From an uncultured Flavobacteriaceae bacterium (lineage in GTDB: Bacteria > Bacteroidota > Bacteroidia > Flavobacteriales > Flavobacteriaceae): DNA of 32,199 nucleotides. The position numbers and the translations under genes were made by a program. The stretch covers positions 1 to 32,199 of the forward strand of contig CAJWGK010000014.1 of the NCBI GenBank assembly GCA_913030895.1, read 5' to 3'. The notes beneath the pieces are model-generated. The model made no database searches and was not told the origin of the DNA. It saw only the letters and a list, made by a program, of their open reading frames with translations. Below are positions 16,050 to 24,602 of this stretch, piece after piece. Positions within the stretch are counted from its first letter, which is position 1. Each line of letters opens with the position of its first letter.

Positions 16050-17243
16050 ATGAAACCTCGCTTTTTATTTTTCACTTTAGTCAATAAAATTTCTTTTTTA
16101 AAGAAAATAAACCTTACACAAACATATATTGCCGCTCTTTTATTTTTGTTTGTATTTTGCACAGATGATTCAAAACAAGAATTTGTGTTAAACGCAACTG
16201 ATTTTCAAAAAACTATTGATGGTAAAGCTACTGACCTTTACCTTTTAAAAAATGATCAAATCGAAGTTTATGTCACCAACTATGGCGCTAGAATTGTTAG
16301 CCTCCTAACACCTGATCGCTTTGGTGCAATGGGTGATGTGGTTTTAGGCTTTAAAAGTATAAACGATTACCTCAGCGCAAAAGGACCTTATCATGGAGCT
16401 TTGATCGGTCGCTTTGGAAATCGTATTGCCAAAGGAAAATTTGAGTTGGACGGTGAAACCTATAATTTACCTATTAACAACAATGAAAATCACCTCCATG
16501 GTGGTCCAGAGGGTTTCAACAATCAGGTTTGGGAAGTCAAAGCAGCCGATAAGTCTTCCATTACCATGAACTATTTTTCAAAGGATGGCGAAATGGGCTA
16601 TCCAGGAAATCTCGATGTGGAAGTAACCTATTCACTAAACAATGAAAATGAACTATTGATTGCTTACAAAGCGACTACAGATAAATCAACTCCAGTCAAT
16701 TTAACTAATCACGCCTTTTTTAACCTTGCTGGTGAAGCTAATGGCACAATTAACGATCATATTTTAAAGTTGAATGCTGATAAATTTACACCTGTAGATA
16801 AAACCCTAATTCCACACGGGGAATTAAGATCTGTCGAAGGAACCCCTTTTGATTTTAGGATACCCAAAGCAATCGGTCAAGATCTAAACCAACAGGAAAC
16901 AAATACCCAAATGAAGTATGGTGGGGGCTATGACCATAACTTTGTGCTTAATAAAGAGACCGATGGAGGAATGAGTCTAGCAGCCTATGTGACGGACCCC
17001 AAAAGCGGGCGTAGGATGGATATCTTTACGGAGGAGCCTGGGATTCAATTTTATGGTGGTAATTTTATGGATGGTTCTGATGTTGGTAAATATGATAAGA
17101 AATTTCTTTACCGTGAGTCATTTGCTTTGGAAACACAGCATTTCCCTGATTCACCCAATCAATCTTCGTTTCCCAACACCATAATAACCCCAGGGGAGGT
17201 ATATCAAACCAAGAGTATATATAAATTTACGGTAGCTGAATAA
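16050..17243 (+). CDS. galM: aldose 1-epimerase (mutarotase), envelope-targeted
   Basis: This enzyme interconverts the alpha and beta anomers of free aldoses released by glycosidases. The protein has 397 residues from the ATG at 16050; a TTG at 16035 is possible but less likely. A basic 20-residue lead is followed by a hydrophobic stretch and FVFCTDD (Cys37), suggesting a lipoprotein or anchored form although the lipobox is imperfect. Family motifs are GRFGNRIAKGKF, NENHLHGG, the catalytic-acid His in TNHAFFNLAG, and the catalytic-base Glu in ALETQHFPDSPNQ. It is the only plus-strand gene between 2.7 and 29.5 kb. It ends three bases from the stop of the convergent GH95 gene. Confidence 0.9.
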   Translation: MKPRFLFFTLVNKISFLKKINLTQTYIAALLFLFVFCTDDSKQEFVLNATDFQKTIDGKATDLYLLKNDQIEVYVTNYGARIVSLLTPDRFGAMGDVVLGFKSINDYLSAKGPYHGALIGRFGNRIAKGKFELDGETYNLPINNNENHLHGGPEGFNNQVWEVKAADKSSITMNYFSKDGEMGYPGNLDVEVTYSLNNENELLIAYKATTDKSTPVNLTNHAFFNLAGEANGTINDHILKLNADKFTPVDKTLIPHGELRSVEGTPFDFRIPKAIGQDLNQQETNTQMKYGGGYDHNFVLNKETDGGMSLAAYVTDPKSGRRMDIFTEEPGIQFYGGNFMDGSDVGKYDKKFLYRESFALETQHFPDSPNQSSFPNTIITPGEVYQTKSIYKFTVAE

Positions 17244-17246
17244 GTT

Positions 17247-19706
17247 TTAATTAAAAGCTTTTGCATCCAGTACAAGAGATTCTCCTGCATTCAAGCGAAC
17301 AGGTATTTTTTTATCCATAAACTTGACGACAAAACGCCCTCCTTTGTCCGAAGTGATTTTGAGGGTGTGAGGCCTTCCCGATTTCCAATTAAGATCTACT
17401 GTGCAGGCTCCTTTGACCCTGACCCCTCTGAGATATCCCTGTGGCCAATCGTTAGGTAATGCAGGTAAAAGGTGAATTTCGTCTTCATTGGACTGAATCA
17501 ACATTTCATTTATTGCCGCTGTTCCACCAAAATTTCCGTCAATTTGAAAAGGAGGGTGGTTGTCAAATAAATTTTTTAATGTACTTTTTTTCAATAGTGC
17601 ATAGAGATTTTCCAAAGCTTTTTCACCATCATAAAAACGTGCGTATAAACCAATGATCCATGCCCTACTCCATCCGGTATGTCCTCCACCATTGGCTAGT
17701 CTTCTAACAACAGTCTTTTTGGCTGCTTCGAATAACTCAGGCTGGCTTGGGTTAATAGTACCAAAAGGATATACTCCTAGGAGGTGAGAAATATGACGAT
17801 GTCCAGGTTCAAATTCATCAAAATCTTTGATCCACTCCTGGATAGTTCCATAAGCAGTAAAACGATATGGCGGTAATTTTTTTCTTACTGATTTGACTTT
17901 AGCGACCATTTTTTTGTCCATCCCCAAAAGATTCGCCGATTTGATGAAAATATCAAAAAGCATTTCAATGATCTGCTTGTCCACGGTTGGCGCATAGCTC
18001 AGTTCAACTTTTTTTCGACTATTGGGGTCGAAATAATGATTTTCAGGAGAAACTGAGGGGGATGAAACCCAATATCCCTCTGGGGAACGAACCAAATAAT
18101 CTAAAACAAATTCGACTGCTCCTTTGATGGTTGGGTAAGCATCATTTTTTAGATAATCAAGGTCTTGAGTATATTCGTAGTGTCGGTATAAGGGAAAAGT
18201 CATCCATGCTCCGTTAAGCGGGGTAATTCCATGAATACCGTCCATCACACCAGTTTTGCCAAAAGGATCTGTTAAATGGTGCATCGTCCACCCTTTGGCA
18301 CCATACATTTTCTTTGCGGTTGCTGTCCCGGGGACAGTCAATTGATTCAAGAAGTTTACCAAGGGAGGTAAGGTCTCATGTAAGTGGGTCATTTCAGCAG
18401 GCCAATAATTCATTTGTAAATTAATATTGGCATGGAAATCAGCGTTCCAAGGCGCTTTAAAAAGATCATTCCAAATCCCTTGAAGATTGGCTGGTAATTT
18501 ACCTGGTGATCTTGAGGATCCCATTAAGAGATACCGCCCAAATTGATAGTAAAGCCCTATAAAACCGTCGTCTTTCGAGTCTTGGTTTTGAATTAATGCC
18601 AAGCGTTGATCAGTCGCCAAATCTTCAAATTGATCCTCTCCTATTTTAATATCAACTCTTTCAAATAAGGAGCGGTGGTCTTTATCGTGATCGCGATATA
18701 TTTGATCGTAATCTTTTTGACTGACCTTTGCTATCTTTTGTTGGGCAACTGCAAATGGTTCAATGCTGCGATCAAAGTTTAATTTTTCAATATTGTAATC
18801 TGTTTCTCCTGTAAAAACCAAAACAATCTCAGTAGCATCGGTAACATTTATTCTAGCACCATAGTCATTACTAAGAGTCTCAACCTTTCCATCAGTAGCA
18901 TGTACTTGCAGTATCGCTGCATATCGCATATGCTCCCCACCTGGACCTTCTTTTTCGTTGGCTATGTCTATTATTTGTCCAGTGTAGTGAATACGATTTT
19001 CTTCATTTGAATAATGAATTTTAAAAGTACTGTCATTATATTTTACCCACCGATCCACATTGAGGTAATTGGTAGGATTAAAAGGTTCAATTTGATCCGC
19101 TGATGAAGGCAGGTTGATACCTCTAGCGAGTTTAAAACTAACAGCTGAGGGATTTGAGAAGTTGATCTTAACAACAATTACATCGTCAACTGCTGAGGAA
19201 AAAACTTTTTGAGTAGCAGTGGTTCTCCTGATCTGAAATTCAGAAGTGGCAACACCATTGTGAAGATTCAATTCGCGTTTGTATACACTGGGATATCTTC
19301 TGTTGTAAGAACTCAATCTTGATTGATAGGAATAATCAATGGTCAAATCTCCTAAAGTTTGGTAAGAACGAACTCCATTTGGGGTTCCAAGCATGTGTTT
19401 TTCAGCCATTGCCTCTGCCTTGACTACTTCACCGTCGAAGAGTGCCTGTCGGATTTTTTTTAAGTTTTTGAATGAATCCGGGTTATTATTATCAAACCGA
19501 TGCCCTGCCCAGAGACTCTCTTCATTCAACTGAATTCGCTCCTGATCAAAATTACCAAAAACCATGGCACCCAATCGTCCATTTCCAATGGGTAATGCCT
19601 CGTACCAGTGACTTGCTGGCTGATTGTAAGTTAATTTGAATGTGTCTGTATTCTGCGCCTTGATAAGAATACTAAACAATAAAAAAAAGATAAATTTATA
19701 TTTCAT
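17247..19706 (-). CDS. secreted alpha-L-fucosidase, GH95
   Basis: An inverting glycosidase of family GH95, known for alpha-1,2-L-fucosidases (some members are alpha-L-galactosidases). It has 819 residues with a Sec signal (1-17). The N-terminal beta domain begins with HWYEALPIGNGRLGAMVFG (33-51). The (alpha/alpha)6 barrel carries HANINLQMNYWPAE (425-438), whose NIN Asn pair matches the residues that help activate water. It also carries SPEN (553-556; Glu555, the expected general acid), GHRHISHLLGVYP (635-647) and QIDGNFGG (721-728; Asp723). All catalytic elements are present. Upstream, in the 130-base gap after kdgA, lies a perfect 14-base palindrome. With GH29 it gives the locus two unrelated fucosidases, useful for different linkages. 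Confidence 0.93.
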   Translation of the reverse strand: MKYKFIFFLLFSILIKAQNTDTFKLTYNQPASHWYEALPIGNGRLGAMVFGNFDQERIQLNEESLWAGHRFDNNNPDSFKNLKKIRQALFDGEVVKAEAMAEKHMLGTPNGVRSYQTLGDLTIDYSYQSRLSSYNRRYPSVYKRELNLHNGVATSEFQIRRTTATQKVFSSAVDDVIVVKINFSNPSAVSFKLARGINLPSSADQIEPFNPTNYLNVDRWVKYNDSTFKIHYSNEENRIHYTGQIIDIANEKEGPGGEHMRYAAILQVHATDGKVETLSNDYGARINVTDATEIVLVFTGETDYNIEKLNFDRSIEPFAVAQQKIAKVSQKDYDQIYRDHDKDHRSLFERVDIKIGEDQFEDLATDQRLALIQNQDSKDDGFIGLYYQFGRYLLMGSSRSPGKLPANLQGIWNDLFKAPWNADFHANINLQMNYWPAEMTHLHETLPPLVNFLNQLTVPGTATAKKMYGAKGWTMHHLTDPFGKTGVMDGIHGITPLNGAWMTFPLYRHYEYTQDLDYLKNDAYPTIKGAVEFVLDYLVRSPEGYWVSSPSVSPENHYFDPNSRKKVELSYAPTVDKQIIEMLFDIFIKSANLLGMDKKMVAKVKSVRKKLPPYRFTAYGTIQEWIKDFDEFEPGHRHISHLLGVYPFGTINPSQPELFEAAKKTVVRRLANGGGHTGWSRAWIIGLYARFYDGEKALENLYALLKKSTLKNLFDNHPPFQIDGNFGGTAAINEMLIQSNEDEIHLLPALPNDWPQGYLRGVRVKGACTVDLNWKSGRPHTLKITSDKGGRFVVKFMDKKIPVRLNAGESLVLDAKAFN

Positions 19707-19755
19707 TACTCTGTTTTACAATGGTTACTATGATTCCATCGTTTACATTAAGGAT

Positions 19756-19769
19756 TTGTCAATTGACAA
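19756..19769. promoter_or_regulatory. perfect palindrome TTGTCAATTGACAA, candidate operator
   Basis: A 14-base perfect inverted repeat in the gap between the end of kdgA and the start of the GH95 gene, about 50 bases before the latter's start codon. Position and symmetry suit a dimeric repressor or activator. No matching copy was noticed elsewhere in the window. Confidence 0.4.
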
Positions 19770-19836
19770 TAAGCTATCTGATTTTTAGTGTATCGGCTGT
19801 TGCGATAATACCTAAATCCAAAACTTCTTTTTGATC

Positions 19837-20505
19837 TTATTTTTTTACTTTTTTTATTAAGGCTAAAGTGGTTTTAACTTTATTTTCAAGTGCTTTAAAA
19901 TCCTCATTGGCCAAAATATCTTTTGAGATTAGTTTTGATCCCATACCTACACAAACTACCCCAGCGTCAAACCATGCTTTTAAATTATCCTCTTCGGTAC
20001 TCACTCCTCCAGTGGGCATGATACTCGTCCATGGTTGGGGTCCTTTGATCGCTTTCACAAACCCTGGACCATAAGTGCTTCCTGGAAATAGTTTTATTAT
20101 TTCTCCCCCCAACTCTTCGGCTCTGGCAATTTCAGTTAATGAACCACATCCGGCAGACCAAAGCACTTTTCTTCTATTACAAACCACAACAATGTCTTCT
20201 CTTAAAACTGGAGTAACGATAAAATTAGCTCCCAATTGCATGTAAAGTGAGGCAGCTGCCGCATCGGTAACAGAACCTACGCCCAAAATCATCTCGGGTA
20301 ACTCAGCCAGCGCATACTTGTTTAACTCCTCAAATATTTGGTGAGCAAAGTCTCCCCTACTAGTAAATTCAAAGAGTCTCGCACCACCTTGGTAACAGGC
20401 TTTTAAGGTTTTTTTAGCGACCTCGATATCGCTGTGATAAAATAATGGCACCATACCAGTCTCTGCCATTTTTGTTGCTACTTCTAATCGATTAAATTTT
20501 GCCAT
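19837..20505 (-). CDS. kdgA: 2-keto-3-deoxy-6-phosphogluconate (KDPG) aldolase
   Basis: A class I aldolase cleaving KDPG to pyruvate and glyceraldehyde 3-phosphate, the last step of hexuronate breakdown. The 222-residue cytoplasmic protein has the family TIM-barrel motifs. Active-site Glu46 and Arg50 are in FEFTSRGD, and the Schiff-base Lys138 is in IIKLFPG. GVGSVTDA (75-82) and MPTGGVS near the C-terminus bind phosphate. The strand between them (VTPVLRED, 97-104) lacks the usual SPG form, as in the variant common in Bacteroidota. It starts 7 bases after kdgK ends, so they form a two-gene unit. Confidence 0.93.
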   Translation of the reverse strand: MAKFNRLEVATKMAETGMVPLFYHSDIEVAKKTLKACYQGGARLFEFTSRGDFAHQIFEELNKYALAELPEMILGVGSVTDAAAASLYMQLGANFIVTPVLREDIVVVCNRRKVLWSAGCGSLTEIARAEELGGEIIKLFPGSTYGPGFVKAIKGPQPWTSIMPTGGVSTEEDNLKAWFDAGVVCVGMGSKLISKDILANEDFKALENKVKTTLALIKKVKK

Positions 20506-20512
20506 AATTCAG

Positions 20513-21553
20513 TTATCTAGCGACTCGGCCACTTGCATCGCCGCCCATTAATTTTTCTACTTCTTCCACTGTGACCAGATTTGCATCTCCTTTAATGGTG
20601 TGCTTTAAGCACGAGGCTGCCACAGCATAATTAAGTGCATTTTGATCATCATCAGGATATTTTAACAAACCGTAAATCAACCCACCCATAAAGGAATCTC
20701 CTCCTCCAACACGATCAACGATATGAGTGATTTGATATTCAGGACTGGTATAAATATTTGTACCATCATATAAAATTCCCGCCCATGTATTGTGGGATGC
20801 AGATATAGAACCCCTTAGAGTAGTAATTACCTTTTTTGCTTTTGGAAATTTCTTCATCATTTGCTCACAAACGGACTGAAAGGCTTCAGCCTTAACTTGA
20901 TCTCCTTGTGTGGTAATATCTAACCCTTCGGGCTTAATTCCAAAATGTTTTTCGGCATCTTCTTCATTACCTAAAATAACGTCGCAATAGGAGGTCAACT
21001 CAGTCATGATAGGTTCAGAAGGTTGACCATATTTCCATAGTTTAGCGCGATAGTTTAGATCTGTGGAAATTGTTATTCCTTTTTCGCTAGCAATCTTTAC
21101 CGCTTCCAAACAGGCATCGGCAGCACCTTGAGAAATTGCAGGAGTAATTCCGGTCCAATGAAACCAACTGACACCATCAAAGACTGCGTCCCAATCCACC
21201 ATTCCAGCACTAATTTCAGCCATAGCGGAATGGGCTCGATCATAAACCACCTTACTCCCTCTACTGACAGCTCCAGTTTCCAAAAAATAAATTCCCAAAC
21301 GATCTCCTCCGTGAACAATGTGTTGGGTGCCGACCCCTCTTTTTCTCATTTCCATCATGGCACAGTCGCCAATGTCATTTTTGGGTAATCTGGTAACAAA
21401 TTCAACGGGAACACCATAATTAGCAAGAGATACGGCGACGTTTGACTCTCCTCCACCATATACAACATCAAAACTATTGGCTTGAGAAAATCTTAAATTA
21501 CTAGCAGGAGAAAGTCTTAACATGATCTCTCCGAAGGCTACTACTTTTTTCAT
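20513..21553 (-). CDS. kdgK: 2-keto-3-deoxygluconate kinase, PfkB family
   Basis: Phosphorylates KDG to KDPG with ATP. The 346-residue protein has the N-terminal PfkB region FGEIMLRLSP and YGGGESNVAVSLANYG (32-47). The C-terminal signature is DRVGGGDSFMGG (280-291), with catalytic-base Asp286. The C-terminal assignment to KDG rather than fructose rests on sequence style and on the adjacent kdgA, uxuA and uxaC. A long leader of about 145 bases, with a good Bacteroidota promoter at its start, lies upstream, so kdgK-kdgA is probably transcribed separately from the TRAP operon. Confidence 0.93.
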   Translation of the reverse strand: MKKVVAFGEIMLRLSPASNLRFSQANSFDVVYGGGESNVAVSLANYGVPVEFVTRLPKNDIGDCAMMEMRKRGVGTQHIVHGGDRLGIYFLETGAVSRGSKVVYDRAHSAMAEISAGMVDWDAVFDGVSWFHWTGITPAISQGAADACLEAVKIASEKGITISTDLNYRAKLWKYGQPSEPIMTELTSYCDVILGNEEDAEKHFGIKPEGLDITTQGDQVKAEAFQSVCEQMMKKFPKAKKVITTLRGSISASHNTWAGILYDGTNIYTSPEYQITHIVDRVGGGDSFMGGLIYGLLKYPDDDQNALNYAVAASCLKHTIKGDANLVTVEEVEKLMGGDASGRVAR

Positions 21554-21858
21554 TAATTTCTTAATTTAATTTTATTTAGGTTTTCTGTTATTGGGGCAAG
21601 CTCAATTAAATTAACCTGCCAAGTACTTTTGTCTTAAAACTGTTTGCTATAAGACCAATAAAATCTTGTGAAACAAATTACCGATTCTCAAAAATTTCAG
21701 GGTCAAAAATACGTTATTTTCTTGTTTAGCAAATCCCATTCTTAATAATCCAACTGGTAAAGGGTTTAAATGAAAAAGATAATGGCGCCAAAACATTGAA
21801 TACAAGAAATGATTAGGAATTAAATTTTAGTTTATTATTCTTTTTCGTTATTTAATTT
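21554..21858. other. intergenic region: kdgK leader and promoter, end of TRAP operon
   Basis: No open frame of interest. It holds a promoter at 21704-21733 reading toward kdgK and a stem-loop at 21595-21620 in the leader: GGCAGGTT pairs with AGCTTGCC on the minus strand, eight pairs including two G-U, with a 10-base loop. An AT-rich stretch follows the dctM stop, in which no clear terminator is seen. Confidence 0.5.
21704..21733 (-). promoter_or_regulatory. kdgK-kdgA promoter (TTTG-N18-TATTTTTG) with overlapping inverted repeat
   Basis: On the minus strand a -33 TTTG (21733-21730) is followed after 18 bases by TATTTTTG (21711-21704), an exact TAnnTTTG box. Spacing is close to the Bacteroidota norm. 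The imperfectly spaced inverted repeat AAAATA-CGT-TATTTT (21706-21720) covers the -7 box and could be an operator. The expected transcript starts near 21697. Confidence 0.6.
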
Positions 21859-23157
21859 TTAAACACCAAAGAATTCGGGTAGCCACAAGCTTAGCTGAGG
21901 TATATAGGTTACCAAAAACAGCGACAATATCATAACCAAAAATAATGGAATCAATGGCTTGATAACTTTTGATATGGATGTTTTGGCAATACCCACTCCA
22001 ACAAAGAGTACAGATCCTACAGGTGGCGTACAAAGACCAATACATAGGTTGAGCATCAATACAATACCAAAATGGGTGGGATCCATACCTAATGCAGTCA
22101 CAATGGGAAGGAAAATTGGTGTGAAAATTAGTACCGCAGGGGTGGCGTCCATAAAAACACCAACAGCCAATAGGATTAAATTGATCATTAACAGAATTAC
22201 AATTTTATTATCACTAATGGACAACAATGCATTACTAATATCCTGAGGGATATTTTCATACGAAAGCACCCATGACATACACATGGAAGCTCCGATCAAT
22301 AACATTACAATGGCAGTGGTCTCAACGGATTCTAAAATCACCTTTGGCAAGTCATTCATTGACAATTCTTTATAATAAAAGGAAAGTAAGACCGTATATA
22401 TTACTGCAACAGCTGAAGCTTCTGTTGCAGTAAAAACACCTCCTATAATTCCACCAATTACGATTACTAAAAGGAGTAAACTTGGAAATGCATCAATAAA
22501 CGCGACAAAAACTTCTTTTAAAGTAGCGCGTTTACCGACAGGGTAATTGTTCTTCTTTGCCCAAATCATTGCAACGATCATCATTAATAATCCAGTTAAA
22601 ATTCCAGGAATATAACCCGCCAAAAACAAAGCAGCAATGGACACCCCACCACTGGCTAGGGAATAGACTATTAGGGTATTGCTCGGAGGAATCACCAGTC
22701 CGGTGGTTGAAGATGTTATATTTACTGCGGCTCCAAACTCTTTGGAGTAACCTTCTTTTTCCATCTCTGGGCCTAAAATAGTTCCCATTGCGGAGGCTGA
22801 TGCCATTGCAGATCCTGCGATAGCTCCCATCAACATGGCAGAAACAATATTGATTAATGCAAGTCCACCGGGTAAAAAACCTACAAGTGTCTTGGCAAAA
22901 GAAATCAACCGATGAGCAATTCCCCCTTTACTCATTATCTGACCCGACAGTATAAAAAACGGTATGGCGAGTAGTGCAAAACTATCAAGGCCGGTAGCTA
23001 TTCTTTGAGAAACAGTGGTAGCAGCAGCCGAGAAAGGCATCGCAACCATCAAAGTAAACATCGAAGAGGTGGCAATACACCAGGCTACAGGAACACCCAT
23101 CATCAGCAAGACTAAAAAAGAAAGAACGAGGACTATTACGGGAAGAAATTCAATCAT
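21859..23157 (-). CDS. dctM: TRAP transporter large permease (DctM)
   Basis: The transport subunit of a sodium-coupled tripartite (TRAP) importer. It has 432 residues with around a dozen hydrophobic segments. The family signature region GSAMASASAMGTILGPEM is followed by ITSSTTGLVIPPSN, and a matching second half near the C-terminus reads FGIVLMLNLCIGLCTPPVG. It works with the small permease, whose gene overlaps its start by 8 bases, and with the binding protein upstream. In this operon the most likely cargo is a hexuronate. Confidence 0.93.
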   Translation of the reverse strand: MIEFLPVIVLVLSFLVLLMMGVPVAWCIATSSMFTLMVAMPFSAAATTVSQRIATGLDSFALLAIPFFILSGQIMSKGGIAHRLISFAKTLVGFLPGGLALINIVSAMLMGAIAGSAMASASAMGTILGPEMEKEGYSKEFGAAVNITSSTTGLVIPPSNTLIVYSLASGGVSIAALFLAGYIPGILTGLLMMIVAMIWAKKNNYPVGKRATLKEVFVAFIDAFPSLLLLVIVIGGIIGGVFTATEASAVAVIYTVLLSFYYKELSMNDLPKVILESVETTAIVMLLIGASMCMSWVLSYENIPQDISNALLSISDNKIVILLMINLILLAVGVFMDATPAVLIFTPIFLPIVTALGMDPTHFGIVLMLNLCIGLCTPPVGSVLFVGVGIAKTSISKVIKPLIPLFLVMILSLFLVTYIPQLSLWLPEFFGV

Positions 23158-23617
23158 GACGGAGCTTCTTTAAATCTAAAATTTTGTAAAAAATAATTAG
23201 CAAGCCACTCAGAGGAATAACAGCATAAACTACTCCAAGGGGAATTTTAAGGGCAGGTGAGAGTTGCTCCAAAAATAGGGTGACATAAACCAGTCGCAGT
23301 CCACCGACTAGCATTCCAAAAAGAGCAAAACTTAAAACAATGAGATTGATAATTACTTTAACTCTTTTTTGATTGACTGGACTAAATTTTTCAGAAAAAT
23401 AAGTGATCGCAACATGATTTCCTTTCCCCGCAACATAAGCGGCTCCTAATACCCCAACCCAGATCATTAGGTAACGAGCCAGTTCATCAGTAAATGAACT
23501 TGGATTGGCCAAAAGATATCGCGAAAACACTTGCCATAATACATTGATCACCATCAATGACATAATTGCCACAAGCGTACGCTCCAAAACCTTATCAATT
23601 TGGGCTCTTAATTTCAT
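23150..23617 (-). CDS. dctQ: TRAP transporter small permease (DctQ)
   Basis: A 155-residue protein with four transmembrane segments (about 14-32, 47-65, 88-108, 127-146). It shows the family patterns VLWQVFSRYLLANPSSFTDELARYLMIWVG (20s-50s, in parts) and VAGKGNHVAI. It supports the large permease and docks the binding protein. It overlaps dctM by 8 bases and starts two bases after the dctP stop, so the three are translationally linked. Confidence 0.9.
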   Translation of the reverse strand: MKLRAQIDKVLERTLVAIMSLMVINVLWQVFSRYLLANPSSFTDELARYLMIWVGVLGAAYVAGKGNHVAITYFSEKFSPVNQKRVKVIINLIVLSFALFGMLVGGLRLVYVTLFLEQLSPALKIPLGVVYAVIPLSGLLIIFYKILDLKKLRHD

Positions 23618-23619
23618 CT

Positions 23620-24597
23620 CTATTGGGTGTTTTTAATTTTATCTATAAACATTTTCAGGTTGGGATCTTTTTGATATTCCTCTAATACAGATTTTGATTT
23701 TTCTGAAAATAAGATTTTATCTGGGTAGCTAACTTTTACACCTGCCGCCTGAACGGCTTCAAGCGATTCGCGCTCAGACTCTAGCCACAATTTACGTTGT
23801 TCTATAACAGACAAATCAATGGCTTTTTGAACCCATTCTTGTTCTTGTTCGTTTAGAGAATTCCATAAGTGGGTGCTCATCAGAACCACGTCTGGGATGG
23901 TGGTGTGTTCATCTAAAATATAATATTTACAAACCTCATAATGTCTAGAGATATAAAAACTAGGTGGATTATTTTCAGCTCCATCAACGACGCCCTGTTG
24001 CAGTGCAGTGTATAGCTCACCATAAGATATGGGTGTCGGTGATCCGCCAAGCGATTTAACCATATCAATGGCTGTTTGACTTTCCATTACCCTAATTTTC
24101 AAACCATCTAGGTCATCAGGATTTTCCAGTGATTTATCAATGGTATAAAAGCTTCTACTTCCAGAATCATAATAGCCCAAACCTTTCAACCAATATTTCT
24201 CTGTTCCGTTGAGCAGTTCTTTTCCAATCGGCCCATCAAGTACACTGAAACAATGTGCTTTATCTCGAAACATGTAAGGAATTCCAAAAACTCGGATACT
24301 CGGTGCAAAATTTTCCAAAACCCCAGCAGAAACCTTAGTCATATCTAAACTTCCAATTTGAAGCAGCTCAAGGCATTGACGTTCAGTTCCTAGCTGTTGA
24401 CTGGGATAGATTTGCACCTTGAATTTACCCTCAGACAAGGCCTCCAACTGTTCTCCAAAATGAACCATACCCTTGTGAACTGAGTGCCCTGTGCTTAAAC
24501 CATGCCCCAACCTTATGACCTTAGTGTTGGAAAGTTGATTACAACCTGTAAACATGAAAACAAGCAATATTGAAGTCAGTAGGATATGCTTTTTCAT
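23620..24597 (-). CDS. dctP: TRAP transporter substrate-binding lipoprotein (DctP)
   Basis: The solute receptor of the TRAP system, 325 residues. The signal ends in FTGC (Cys19), so here it is a lipoprotein rather than a free periplasmic protein. Family motifs are GHSVHKGMVHFGEQLEALSEG (37-57), YPSQQLGTERQ (64-74) and LKIRVMES (166-173). Arg169 is the usual Arg that salt-bridges the ligand carboxylate, and VDGAENNP (204-211) follows. The acidic-ligand site fits glucuronate, galacturonate or an oligouronide. The gene begins 5 bases after uxaC. Confidence 0.92.
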   Translation of the reverse strand: MKKHILLTSILLVFMFTGCNQLSNTKVIRLGHGLSTGHSVHKGMVHFGEQLEALSEGKFKVQIYPSQQLGTERQCLELLQIGSLDMTKVSAGVLENFAPSIRVFGIPYMFRDKAHCFSVLDGPIGKELLNGTEKYWLKGLGYYDSGSRSFYTIDKSLENPDDLDGLKIRVMESQTAIDMVKSLGGSPTPISYGELYTALQQGVVDGAENNPPSFYISRHYEVCKYYILDEHTTIPDVVLMSTHLWNSLNEQEQEWVQKAIDLSVIEQRKLWLESERESLEAVQAAGVKVSYPDKILFSEKSKSVLEEYQKDPNLKMFIDKIKNTQ

Positions 24598-24602
24598 TGG
24601 TT

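Noticed and set aside
19791-19807. TATCG...CGATA hairpin after kdgA as a terminator
   Set aside because: The stem has only five pairs and no T tract follows in the transcription direction.
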